DNA from: Bemisia tabaci
Lineage: Eukaryota > Arthropoda > Insecta > Hemiptera > Aleyrodidae
Direction: 5' to 3'
NCBI RefSeq assembly: GCF_918797505.1
Contig: NC_092794.1
Location: forward strand, 1,550,001 to 1,614,000
Length of the DNA stretch: 64,000 nt
In this document: one piece after another, positions 14,101 to 27,500 of the stretch
Numbering within the stretch: the first letter of the stretch is position 1
Layout: each line of letters starts with the position of its first letter
The notes under the pieces: model-generated
What the model was told of the DNA's origin: nothing
The model's database searches: none
What the model saw: only the letters and a program-made list of their open reading frames with translations
Program-made: the position numbers and the translations under genes

Positions 14101-15837
14101 CAAAATTGACGTCGATTCTCCAGAAAAAGACGGTTTTCTAGGTAATCAACCCCGAGGACTCTGAATTTCATGGTCCCTAAGCTCCGCTACTCGCCCTTTT
14201 GGGAAGAAACCGCCTTTTTCTAGAGAATCGACGTCAATTTCGCGACCAAAGAGGAATCTTGAGAAACTTTTGGAGGGGGCGAAGCTCCCCTTCTCAGGGG
14301 GGTCAATTAGAACTCTTGGGGATCACTTAAGATGTAAATGTGTTCTGCTCCTCAATTTGGATGCAATCAATTTGCGATTCGGAAAGGAGCCCCGATTTTT
14401 AAAATTGGGCCCCTCGTTTACTTACAAGGGGGCATAGAGGAGCTTCGGGACTATGGAATTTGGATTTCTCGGGGTCGATTACCCGGGAAACCATCTTTCT
14501 CTGGAGAATCTACGTCAATTTTGAGACCAAAGAGAATTTATGAAGGGGAGTACTGTCCCCCTCTTTAGGGGGTAATTTTTGGGCCTTGGATGGGCCGATT
14601 ATGGATTTTTAGGGGTCAATTTCACGTGAAATTTTCCAGGCTTTTCAAATGCGATTAATCCGCAATTCGGTCGGGAACCGTGACTTTTAACATCGTGACC
14701 CCCGTTTACTCTCCAAGGGGAGGTGAGGGGGTTTCGGGACCACAAAATTCGGATTTCTTGGGGTCAATTCCCTATTCAACCCCGCGGTCCCCGACTTCGT
14801 ACGACCTAAAACAACCGAGAAAAAGGCCTGGTACGGGTGGTCTGAAACACCCTGTATTTGTGATAAAATTGTGGATTCAGGTGCGGGAACGTAAATCAGA
14901 GTAGAAAAAACGTATTTGGGCGTAGGAACGTTATCAGGGTGATGGAAAATGGCACGTTCATATCCCTCTTTGATGCATCGCATGGTAGAGAGTGAGTATC
15001 AAATCCATCCTATAGATTAGACTCTCTGTTTATTTTAGCTTTGAATTCAGCGTAAACCTCCTTCTCGTAAGTAGATTAGAAAGATTGTGGCGGGTGTCGT
15101 AGCACAGAAATGTGTATTGGGTCGTTGTTGCAAGTGTGCAACTGTGGATGCATGTATCAGCATGGGAGGACGTTCATGTGTGCACAGTAAAATGTATCAG
15201 AGGTTGGGATTTTCGCATAGAACTAAAGTTTTTTTTTTTAGGTGTAGGCTTTTGCATCAAACAGCTGCAGTCTTTTGTAAAAAGTTTTAATTTTCCTGAA
15301 GACTTTCCGCGATTTTCTTGGATGAAAGTGTCACGGAAGATCTCCAATTTGAGGAACCGAAAACCGCGAAATCGTTAGTGGGACCGTTTTTGTATTTTTC
15401 GATCTTTAAGGGTAAAATGGTGACAGAGGCCAATGTGTGACTACCAAAATCCATTGCCTCCTGGTCAAAATAAGTTAAAATTTAAAAATGTCCGTCCTTG
15501 ACGGCTAAGAAGCTATCCTATCAAGTTTGTACAGCTTTTCAAAGAACGTATGCTGGCAGATTTAAGCAAAAAAAAATATAATTCTGTCTAGAGAGAATTT
15601 ATGACCACTGTACCTGTGAAAACTGTATATTTCTCATGCTCTTTACAATATGAAGGACACGAGGGAAATTGTAAATTCTGGAGAGTTGTTCTTGTTGATT
15701 TTCTTGTAGTTTCTGAGAAACGATTTGATTGGTTGGTTGGTCCATTGGCATGGTTTGATTGGTCCCCCCCCCCCCCCCCCAAGTACTTTGCGCCTCAGAG
15801 GTTATGCATTATTCTTATGATTTTATATTAGAGAGAA

Positions 15838-15869
<32 letters not shown>

Positions 15870-18800
15870 TGTTGTTTTAGGCTTTATATTTCGGGGATAC
15901 TGCAGTCTTAGAAGGGATCTGAAAAATGAAAAGTAATTTTGGTTTTAGTCATAGCTGGGATGATAGGGTTGAGGTATCATAATGTGTCTAGGGATTTATG
16001 TTAGTACTCTGTAAGAGATAAATGGATAGTAATGAGGTTATATGAGATGATATAGGTTGTCTAGTAATGGGGTTTTTTTATAGTTAGTTCAAGGCCTGGT
16101 TATGTTCACGTTTACAGAGGCTCAACTGGAACGGCTTATATTGCTAACCTAGGATAGAGCCGGGAAAACATACATCCAGATTCCAGGAAATATTAGGAGA
16201 GGAAAGATGAGCATAGAAATGAGAAAGGTATAGATGGTATTTACAGTTGGATTTTGTTGTGCGAGAGGAAAATTGCTATTTTTTGTAGACTATGGGTTCA
16301 GGGTTTTGTAAGTAAGATATTTTCTAAACAAATATTTTGCAGTTGGTGGTGAAGGATAGAACTAGGTATCGTAAATTTCAAACAACTTGAGAATCCTAAA
16401 AAAAATAATTCTAGTATATCCAATGACTTTTAAAGGCGCCAGGAACTCTATGTACAAATTGGGTGCTAAGTGCCTTTGGAGGGATAGGTATTCTTCGTGT
16501 TTCATTGGAGGTTATATTAATGTGTGTGTGTTTTTTTTTTTAATTTTTAATTTTCATCTTCTTTTTTTTCAGTTAATTTATGCTCCAACCCTGAAGATAA
16601 ATTGCAAATTTATCGGGATAACTTTGAAAAAGCCTACATTGAAGCAACCGAGGCTTTTTACAAAATGAAAGCGCCAGAATGTCTACGACTAAATGGTGTC
16701 CAGAATTACATGAAATATGCAGATGCAAAATTACGAGAGGAGGAACTAAGAGCCCAGAAATATTTAGAACCATGCAGTGGCTCGGTACAATCGGTAAGTT
16801 CTTTAATGAAAATGTGGCTGCTGCTAATACTATTCAACCAAATTCTTGTTCATGAAGAGTGGTACCTATTACTTGAGTAATGACATTGTTTCTTCACGCC
16901 GAGTCAGAAAAATATTTGAGACTCAATTTTTTGAAAGCATATGGGTGGATTTCAGCTAATGGGATAAAATATGGGAAAAATGTGTAACTGATCGCTCAAA
17001 ACTTTCAATTATAATAATTTCTCTTGATGTTTGGTTTTTTGCGTAGAAGCAGGTCACACCAACCACGGAAAATTTCCTCAGCAGATTTGAATAACTCTGA
17101 ACCTTTTTTTCAACGTGCCAAACTGAAAATGTCAGTTTGGTGATGTGTAACTCGTAGGTAGTCAATGAATCAAATCGTCATATAAATAAACCAGGACCTT
17201 TTGCGAGCTTTGTCTAATTTTTTTTTAAGTCTTGAATGTATATTGTTTGATATAATATGCATTGAACTCCAGAAAACTATATTATTCAATTTAATTTGAG
17301 GCTTGAAGCGTGTAACTCAATATTATGTCAGTTTGGTGATGCCATGCGTTTTAGTTCATGGCCACTGAAGAGATAACACTTTTGTACAAATTAAGGCATG
17401 ACTGAGTGCGGAAGTGGAGAATGAACGGACGTCTACTTGATAAGTCCACATATTTCTTCCAATTTCAGCATGATTTCTGTTGTTTCAATGGTTTTTGGAG
17501 TGTCTCACTTATTCAATGTCACTTTGATGACGCTGTCTTCCATCAAAACTTTAGGTGGAATATGTTAGCAAATATTTTTCACTTACATCTACAGGTGACC
17601 TCTCGACCTAACCTCAATGATTCGTTTGATTTTGTTATCGTAAATTGGCAGGAAAAATTAATAACAGCAAAATGTTAAACCTGACTCAACGTCTCCAAAC
17701 TGACATGTCAGGTTTGGTGACGTTCAGGAGATGATGTTTTTCATTAATTACTGCGAGAAAAAAAAATCGTTACGCGTTTGAATGAGTTATTTCAATGACT
17801 TTGAACGATGCACGAAATGAAAGGATCACTGAAAAATGACAATCCTTTTTTTATAGACATCCCTTAATTGGATATTATGAGTTGTAACTGTGTATGATCA
17901 GGAATTTAATTATAACATTAATTATATAAAGCTACTGTACCGAGATTTCAACAACACTATACAAAAAAAACTGTCAGAGCGATTTCCTTCAAACTTAGCA
18001 AGAATGAAGCTAAGAACTACCTCTACGTGCCTAAAAAATCAAATTTAGAAAAAAATGCTGCTGAAGCCCAAAAAAAAGAAAAGTTGTTTCTCCCTATACT
18101 AATGCATTGGGGATACGCGGTTGTTTACGCGCTGAACAGGTTTAATCCTGTCGCGTGACGTCACAGCATTATAGATGAAATTTCAGGTTTTAGGGGGTAT
18201 TTATCGACGGATCCACGTGAAATTAGGAATTAGATGGTACTTCTCGACGGGAAACCCGAATTTTTGGTCAGATTTCCAAAGTTTCAAAATCCAAGATGGC
18301 GGCCGTGGCTTAAAATGCTAAGTCGGCTCCTGTCTGATCGATTTTCGTGAAATTCGGTATCCGAGGGTATTTTTCAACGGGAAACTCGAATTTTTGGTCA
18401 GATATTCAAAATTCCAAAATCCAAGACGGCAGCTGTAGCCAAAGATAACATTTTCGCCACTATTCACCTCTTCGTTAAAAAAGTAAATTCGTACTTTTAA
18501 AAGTTACTAGCTATTAGGGGTGGCTCGCGGAACGAGTCGCAAGGTAATCGCAAAGCGAGGAACCGGGGGTCCAGGGGCACTCGCAGCGAGACTAGTACAA
18601 CCTACTGATTAGTCTCTCTGATACTTAAGATTTAGTTTAAATTATTGAAACTCATATCCAGTGACTCACTTTAATGGTAGCTTGTCATTCTGATGACGCT
18701 ATGTCAGTTTCGTGACGCTATGTCAGATTTGGTGACGCTATGTCAGTTTCGGTGATGCTATGTCAGTTTCGGTGACGCTATGTCAGTTTTGGTGACGCTC

Positions 18801-20086
18801 ACTTTTTAAGCAATATTTCGATAACATCATGTTATAAGCCCATATTTAAACTTTAAACCACTTCTGTAAATAATTATCTTCATAAATGATTGTTTCGGAA
18901 CAGCATTAATCTGATTTTATGACACACAAAGAGAAATAATGTAAGTCATTCTTGCAATTTAGGAATAAAGGAGGGGTATCGAGAAGGGCCTTTTTTGGCC
19001 CCCTCCTAGAATCTGGAAATTTATGCGGGTTTTCCAAGTTGACTCAATGTAGTTTACGGAAATAATCATGATCTAGCCCATAGGCCACTGGATTCGTGCT
19101 AAACGGTTGCCTAAACATGGGTCTGCAGGCGTATTTTAGCGAAAATTCGTGTTTTTCTGTCACTCCGAGGCTGTTTTGACACAGAGCGCATTGTCTAACT
19201 AAAACGAGCTTTTGATATGTTATTGAGGAGGCTTTAGGACACATTTTAACCCTGGTTTGGTTTTAGTTAGATGATGCGCTCTGTGTCAAAACAGCCTCGG
19301 AGTGATAGAAAAACACGAATTTTCGCTAAAATACGCCTGCAGACCCACGCTTAGGCAACCGTCTAACACGGATCCAGTGGCCTATGGGCTAAATCATGAT
19401 TATTTCCGTAAGCTACATTGAGTCAACTCGGAAAACTCGCATACATTTCCTGCTTTAAGTTGATGTTATGCTATTAGTGAAAATATGCCTCCACTACTCC
19501 AAAATCCGTTATCTTCACAGTTATTTGTATGGAAAATTCAATTTTTCTTTGACACAATTGAAGGAAATCTCCTTGTAAAAGAGACTGAAAAGGCTTGATA
19601 ACAGCCCTCGATAATATACTTAGCGTGCATACAGTTCGAGAGACGTGTTTCCCTAAGATTTTTGCAATAGTCCCTTAGACGTCGATTTTTGTAAAAAGTT
19701 TTTTTTTTACTATGAGCGCATCATCTAACTAAAACCAAACCAGGGTTAAAATGTGTCCTAAAGCCTCCTCAATAACATATCAAAAGCTCGTTTTAGTTAG
19801 ACAATGCGCTCTGTGTCAAAACAGCCTCGGAGTGACAGAAAAACACGAATTTTCGCTAAAATACGCCTGCAGACCCATGTTTAGGCAACCGTTTAACACG
19901 TATCCAGTGGCCTATGGGCTAAATCATGATTATTTCCGTAAACTACATTGAGTCAACTTGGTAAACCCGCATAAATTTCCAGATTCTAGGAGGGGGCCAA
20001 AAAAGGCCCTTCTCGATACCCCTCCTTTGGCTTTCTGACTCTTTAATTTTTGTTTTATCGAACGGTGTCACAATTTATTTTTTTTT

Positions 20087-20128
<42 letters not shown>

Positions 20129-21495
20129 TAGCTATAGCCTAATACTTTCAATCAGTACATTGGAATATGGAATAACTCAGCTGAATTAATTATTTCAAAG
20201 CCAAAATAATAAGCGTCACCAAACTGACATTAATGGTAGTTTTTCTGACTCCCAAGTCTCATTTCTGTACATAAGCGTAAAGATATTGCGATGCACGTAA
20301 TTAAATCCTTTAGTATGGAGCTCTAAGATAACAGACAAGTAGTCTTTAATTTGATATGGCCAAATCACTAATCAACTTTTTTTCAGAACCATTTTCTCCC
20401 ATTAGCTGAAATCCACCCATATAGAACCTGCATTACTGTTATTTTAGCGGGGAAGAGCATGATGCAAAAATTAGAGGTTCCCCCCCTTTCCCTACTCAAT
20501 GCCCACCAAACTTTGTGTATTGCTTACACATACTTGAGCCCCCTTTTTCTAATTTTTTAGACCCAAAAAAATATTTTGGAAGGGGGGAGGGGGGCGAACC
20601 CTTTCCACTTGATATCTCCTGAACGAAAAAGTCTTCAGGTTGTAAAATAGCATACTTCGAAGGAGGCAGCAACCTTAAAAATGATTTTGCCTAAATCAAA
20701 GACTTAGCTCAAGCAGAAAAGAGAGCTGCATTCTGTTTCCTTGGACACAAGACTCTATAAGTGAGTTGCAGTGCGTCAAAGATTCGGCTGTTACATCACA
20801 GTGAGGTTACACTCCTCAGCCAGTATGCGACAGAGCACCATAGGAATGATAACAATAAGAACACACATACTGAAACTTCCCCATCTTCCTTTCATCTCAG
20901 CAAAGAAGCCTCTAGGTAGACGTCCTATAGACACTTACCCTGCCTTGGTATTGTAGAAGTAAAGTCAGCCTCAATGGTGTAGTGGTCAAGGCAGTTCGCT
21001 GCCAACACTGAGGTCCCGGGTTCAATCCCCGGAGGTGACTGATATTTGAGGACACTCAAATATCAGTCATCGTGACCGTGGATGACTATGCCACTCCAAT
21101 ACCCTGACCCTTCGAGGTAACAGGGTGCGGGAGGGACATAGTCACCCAGTAAGTAATCCGTCTGCACTGTTTGACTGGGTTGTGAAAAATCGGTAATCAC
21201 TCGTAGTGTGCGCGACTGCCAGCGCTATCTGTCAGTGTAGATTGCAACAACACAGTCCAACTCGGTGGAGGCATGGCCGTGCTCCGAAAGCCCGTGCTCT
21301 GCAGCGTCTGCCACAGTCTTTGATAAGGCTTTCCGTTGGCTATCAGACGGCCGCTGAGCCTTGCGGGAATATAAAGGATACACAATGTGTCAATAGTACG
21401 AAGATATGTTAAGGAGCACGGTCCGACTTCGGGGTGCACGACGGCAGTTGCCAGTTGCCTTGGCCCCTTGAGGGCGCCTCGCCGGCCAGCCCGGC

Positions 21496-21527
<32 letters not shown>

Positions 21528-24500
21528 TTGTAGAAGTAAATTACCTAGCCTGCGACGAGTCACCTCCGAAGAGTAAACTCCAATCACAATTTATAATTAA
21601 CCTCCAAAATAAGTTATGTTTGCCCCGAAATTTAAAATGAAATTTGGCGGAAAGATGGACCCTAAGCTATACCCTTATTTGAAATCAGGAGAGTGTCATT
21701 TCCTCTTGCATCATTTACGCTAATTAAAGTGCCCAAAAGATCACCTTTGAACACAAATTCACAAGAAGAAGGTGCTAAGAATGTTTCATTTAAAAGTTTA
21801 ATGTTCCCAAAAATTCTTGATGTTTTAAAATTACAGAGCTCCACCAGCCTTCTATTCATTATGTATTTCATTCTTTCTATTACATGGTCTTCATTCATTC
21901 CATTTTTTTCTATTGAATTATTTACTAAGCCTGAATGAACGAAACGTTCAAACTCTGAATTTCTTGAAAATATGGTGGAATTAAGTCTCTACAATCACCA
22001 ATAGTGGAAAAAAGTATTACAATTGTTGCATCGAAGCATGTAAACTCATAAGTAGTGTTTCCCAACGAAGCAGAGCAGCGTGCAACATCACAGTGATGTC
22101 TCAACCTAAAATTCAATTGCTCTTATTTCCGTGTCCAGGCAGAATTTCCATTTTGGAATTTTTGCAATTGTATCTGTATCTTACGGGCCATCAATTTTTG
22201 TCATAATCTCAACATCAATTTGGGTTGCCGTCCCCTGTAAGGTTAATTTAATGGGCTATACAAGGCCACGCCCCTCCTCTCCCTAAGGAAGAAAGAAAGT
22301 TTGGTTTAGTGATGTATTTTGTTAACTTTTTGCAAATATCAATATTCATAATTTAAAATTAATTTTCATTTTAACCAAAAATATGTAAATCAAGAAGCCC
22401 TTTTTTAGGATTAATTTTACCTCTAAGGAATTGTTCTGTCCCATGTAATTTAAAGAAGTTCAAGCACTCTTACTTTTTTGCCAGGATAAGTTTTACTTCA
22501 TTGTAGGTGTTAGCCCCAAGCCCCGATTTTAAGGCAAACCCAGGTGTAATAACGCTATTTTAGCCAAACATAGGTTTACCAATTGGCTCTCTTTGCAAAC
22601 CCGAATCTTTTTTATTGCCGAACTTTTTTTTACTGCTGATATGAGTGTACCGCCTAACTTGTTTTTTTTTTTTACCACTAGAGTGACCCTGCTGCTCAAT
22701 TTCTTTTGATACAGGGTTATTCAAAAGTCACCCACCACTGGCCATAACTTTAGTTTTAATTAAGATATCGACCGGCGGCTTGTGACGTTTTTCCTCATAT
22801 CGAGGGGAAAACTTTTCTATGTACTTTCCAGGTTTTGACCCCCTTAGGAGGAAGGGTGAGGGAGAGAAGGGCAACTAAAATTTTCAAATGGCCACCCCCC
22901 TCATGGTCAGTGGTGCGTAACTTTTGAATAACACTGTATATTGGTTGGCAAATTTTTGAGACCAAATTTTTTGTGAATTTATTTACGTTTTATTTGAGGA
23001 AGTGACAGTCCAACAGTGACCAGCACCACAACTAATGTGAAAAAATAGCAAGCAAAATTAATAATTACATGTTGTCTAGAATTTGTTTCTCAATTTTATA
23101 AGGAACTACAAATGAATGTAATTATGCTCAAAAGAAGTCCGTGTAAAAGAGTTCTCTACGTTATAAACGCATCCAAATAAGCAAGTGAATCTAGTCTAAT
23201 TGGAGGGTAAAATTAATAGACTGAGACTACTTGTTGCAGCCCGTTGGGTCTCCCACGCAACGCTCACCCACTATCAATTTGTATTCTATTCTCTGCCGCT
23301 TCCATATTAAGGCATCTTCTTGTCATATCTAATGTTGTCTTGAGGGGCGCATACATGTACAAATATGAATATACATATGTATCACATACATACATATCAA
23401 TCACATTCATATCAATACAAAAAAGAAACGCACAATTTAAATGCTACGTCTGCAGCATTTATGCTGCCTCTAATACACTGAATACCAAGTATCCCCATCT
23501 ATACTCAATGAAACTTCTAACGGGGGAAACTACCGGACCACCTGGAAATCTATTCCTGCAGACTGATCTTGCCCAGCGATTACTGAATCTTCTATTTCAA
23601 AATGTATTCACCTCTGCTGCTGAAGCTCCATGTTGAGACATAAACAAGCACCAATTTCTGACGGACCTGTCTCTACCGCTGGCCTTACAAATCCGTGATC
23701 TCTCACAAAAAGCCATGATGCAAAGCACGTCTCCCACAACACTACTAATAAGAACGTTTCCTCCTTTCGTACATCCAAGCAGAGCCCTGTGGTAAATTTA
23801 TTCGCGTAATTTTATTATAATCATATTCGCGGTAAAAGAAGTTCTGCGATTCAGTGGCTCTAGCGGTAAAAGAAGTTAAACAGAAGTCATATTTTTAGTG
23901 TATTAAGTTTCATGGTACACTCACCCTTGCAGAAAAAAAATTCAGTGGTAGGTACCGTCATTAGAGGTAAAAAAAGTTCTGCAGTAGTCACTCATGCGGT
24001 GAAAAATTGGGGTTTACTGGTAACAGGTAACACAAACTTATATCTCAACAGATTGGGTCTTTTTTTCAGTTAACAGAATGTTGTGTGGAAGTTTTGGTCA
24101 CCACTTTTAAGAATACCATTATTGCAGAATGTCCTGAAATGATAAAGAACAATGAAACAGCTAGTAAGTACTGTATTTCACAATAATCAACATTATATTA
24201 ATTGAAGTATTGGTATGGATTCCTACAGTCCATGTGGGTTATTAGGGTGGGCCGAAATTTCTTTTTTTTGGAAATCCGAAAAAGGCTAGGGCTCTAAAGT
24301 TGTCAATAGGCACCGACAGAATGGAGGAAAATCCTAGGCCATAACACCTCCATCTTCATCGTCATCAGGGGGGTTGAAGTTTTGAGGGTTGATTATTCTG
24401 ATTGGTCAAGTTTTTTCAAAGAAAAGTCTCTGCGTTCACACTAGGATTGAAACTTTTGCTAGCTAAGATATTCATATGTATTTTGAGTTGAGAAATCAAT

Positions 24501-27500
24501 TTCTGCAAAAAAATAATCTTTGTACCGAAATGCAATATAGATTATTGCTTTATATTTCGTAAAAAACGTCAAATTTTCAGTTCTTTTTCATGCCTAAGGT
24601 AACTTTTTGTGAGAAATAATTGTTGTAAGGAACTTTTGACCCAAATAATTGACTCTTTGAGCAAACTTACCTCAATGCACAAGCCTTCATCATTGAAGTG
24701 GTCAAAAGTTACGGTAATAAAGTTATAGTATAGAAGTTATCGGAAAGTCTTCCTGCAACAGCTAAGTTTAATTCAACCAATATGTCATTTGAAGAATATT
24801 AACGACCAACAGTTTGTGGCAAGGAGCAAAGAGATGGTTTCATTCCTTCAAAGTTAAAATACTGGGACCTTATGCCTTCATTTCAGTGGAAAGGCATATT
24901 CCATTTCAGAATTAAAGGTCTCTTTGTAAACTTTGCCTGTACTTGGGGTCCCCGATAGAATTGCGATTCGATTGCATTAAAGTTGGAAAGAACGAAAAAT
25001 GTCACGCGTAATTTACCCTTAAGAATCCAAAATCGGACTACTTAACGCCAAAAATTATCTCTCAAAGACGGGTACAACGCCCCCCTCCATAATTTCCCTT
25101 TGGTCAAAAATTGATGTAGATTCTCCGGAAAAAGATGATATTCCAGGTAATAGACCCCAAGGAATCCGATTTTCATGGTTCCGAAGCCCCCCTAACCTTC
25201 CTTAGGTGGTATAAGGGGGAGTCAAAATGTCTCCCGACTTTATGGATCGTGACCCTTTCTTTACCCCCCAAGGGAGACATGGGGAGGTTCGGGACGATGA
25301 AATTCGGATTTCTTGGGGTCAATTCCCTATTCAACCCTGCAGTCCCCCACTTCATACTACCTAATTCAACCGAGAAAAAGAGCTGGTACGGGTGATCTGG
25401 GACACCCTGTATAACGAAGGATAAAAAAATATTTATTGGAGGAGAAGGGTAGGGGGAGGAGAATATATCGATAATTACACCCTACAGCATGAATATAAGG
25501 CCCTAGTGGTGAAACAACCTCTGCCTCGCCCGCGCGGGATGGAGCGTTGCCGATATACCGCATACCGCCCGCGCGTAACCGGGAACGCGCAGAAAAATCG
25601 CTATAACTCAAGAACGAATCGTTTCCCCAAGGTCAAACGAAGTGTGGTAGATGCAGAATTTTATGGAGAATTACCTCAACAGGTTTTTATTCACGTAACA
25701 ACGATTGCATAGAGCGGAGAGACAAAAAACGAAAAAAGTCGAACCTTCAAAATCGAGAAAATCGATTTATGACTACGATAAAGTACGCAACTATGCAAAC
25801 AGCATTAATATTCTAGTAGAGAATATTTGTTAACGTTTTTTAGCGCAAACCGCAACACTTACACCCAAACCGTTCGCGAGATATCGATTTTTAAAGTTCT
25901 GAAAAAATTGCAACATTGCCCCCCTACCCCCTCCCCCCTAATTATCCGAGGGGGCTGAAATTTTGCCCAAGCATCGGGTACACTTAGTACATCTGAGCAA
26001 AGTTTTGCCCAAATCCAGGAGGGGGCAAAAATCGGCGTTTTTGGAAGAACCTCTTTCTCTTCCTCTATAATGTCATCAAGTGAATGGCTGATATTTTGTT
26101 TCATTAAAACAGCTACTCCTCCACCGTGTATTTTAGAGGGTTGACATGAATTATAGAATTTGAAACCCTGAAAGAATCTTCTCTCATGTTTAAGGAAATG
26201 AGGTTCTGAGAACAAGACAATATCGGTACGCAGGTCATTCAAAGTGACAGTAATTTCGAGAAACTTGGTTTGAGTAAGAGCACATGCATTCCATGCTGTA
26301 TTATTAGTTTCGGAGAGTTTAAAACGCTCTTCATTCAAAGAATTAAAAACCATGGGACTGGAGGAATGACTCAAGACGAGCCAACCGCCTTGTGAGCTCT
26401 TCGCTCTGCTTTCTTTGTGACTCAATTGTTGCAAGTAATGGGCTAACAATTACCATTGACTGATTCACGCCTGATGAGGCCTCTGAATAACTAATGTAAG
26501 GGTTGATTAGTGGAGCTGATCGGAATAGATAGCAGTGGGTTACCAGGATTGAACTAGAGAACAAGAAATAATGAGAATGATAGAATGGCAGGATATGTGA
26601 GGTATTTTATCTATCGACCTCTGAGATGTGAGAGAGAATTGGTTGACATCTCTGACGTAAGATGGTGTTGGATTATGCACTTCCTAGATTACATCTATTA
26701 ACTGAGGAACACCCTTAAAATTCCATCTTTAGTGCAGCTCCTCACAAGTTAGCCAACTATCTTGGAAATCTGAAACTTTCATTCCACCTTGTACAGAGGA
26801 ATGTACTAAGTACAATCTTTCAGTGTTTCCACAGCCTTTTTGCCCAAGAATTCCAGTTTTTGTTTATTGCAGAATTACAATTGATGTTCCGACTTCTTGA
26901 TCGAGTGCCCAATGGAATTGAGCCAATACTCAGAAACTTGGAGGACCACATTGTCCATGCTGGTTTGGCTGACATGGTTGCATCTGCCGATATAATTACT
27001 CAGGTAGGTTGTGTGCATGGAGTACATAGAGTCGTAATGTAAAGTGGGTGAGCTGGCGCCACTTTTGAGCGTTTAGACCGTGGGCCAGCAAGGGGTAAAC
27101 CCCCCCCCCCCCCCCCCTGTGGGAATTTTGAAGATGGGTTTTTCTTGAAGCTCTCAACTAGTATAATAAGATTTTTCTTGTTTACGCGAATTTTATCGTG
27201 GTGGGGGGGGGAGGGGAGTAGGCCCCCCTAAACCCCCCAAAATTGCTCAGAATTCCGACTTTGCCGCCAATTTTCCCACTTTTACCCAAAAAGGCTTGAT
27301 TTTAGGGCAAAACTCCTTACCACCATTCTGAAAGCTCGTGAAATTTTGGTTCAGAAAAAATTTGTTTGACTTTGACCAGGACCCGCGGTCTCCCAAAATG
27401 GGGGAGCTTAAAATGTCAAAATATCTCAAATTTCCGCGAAAATGACCGTTTCGCCGCGATTTCTCGCCACTAACGCAAAGAAGGTTGGTATTATCGTAAA

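Larger units (their letters stand above)
16939..20422. mobile_element. 3.5-kb element with 26-bp perfect inverted ends and repeated TGTCAGTTTGGTGA motifs
   Basis: ATATGGGTGGATTTCAGC... at 16939-16964 is the exact inverse of 20397-20422. Between them the motif TGTCAGTTTGGTGA(CG) occurs singly at about 17130, 17326 and 17706, in a tandem block at 18681-18799, and inverted near the right end at about 20213-20229. It contains two 130-bp satellite units (about 18190-18450) and a nested foldback (18967-20028). No transposase frame is visible. Target duplication is uncertain. Confidence 0.7.

Noticed and set aside
18515..18595. Repeated GGCTCGCGGAACGAGTCGC-like words as an RNA structure
   Set aside because: Short GC-rich inverse words inside a repeat. 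No conserved RNA family recognised.
21662..22116. A degraded minus-strand gene
   Set aside because: Two short frames with a possible frameshift look mildly protein-like, but I recognise no family and see no splice or start signals.
23244..23636. A 130-residue frame in intron 4
   Set aside because: It contains runs of Tyr/Ile/Ser from an ATACAT-rich stretch, matches no family and is in an intron.
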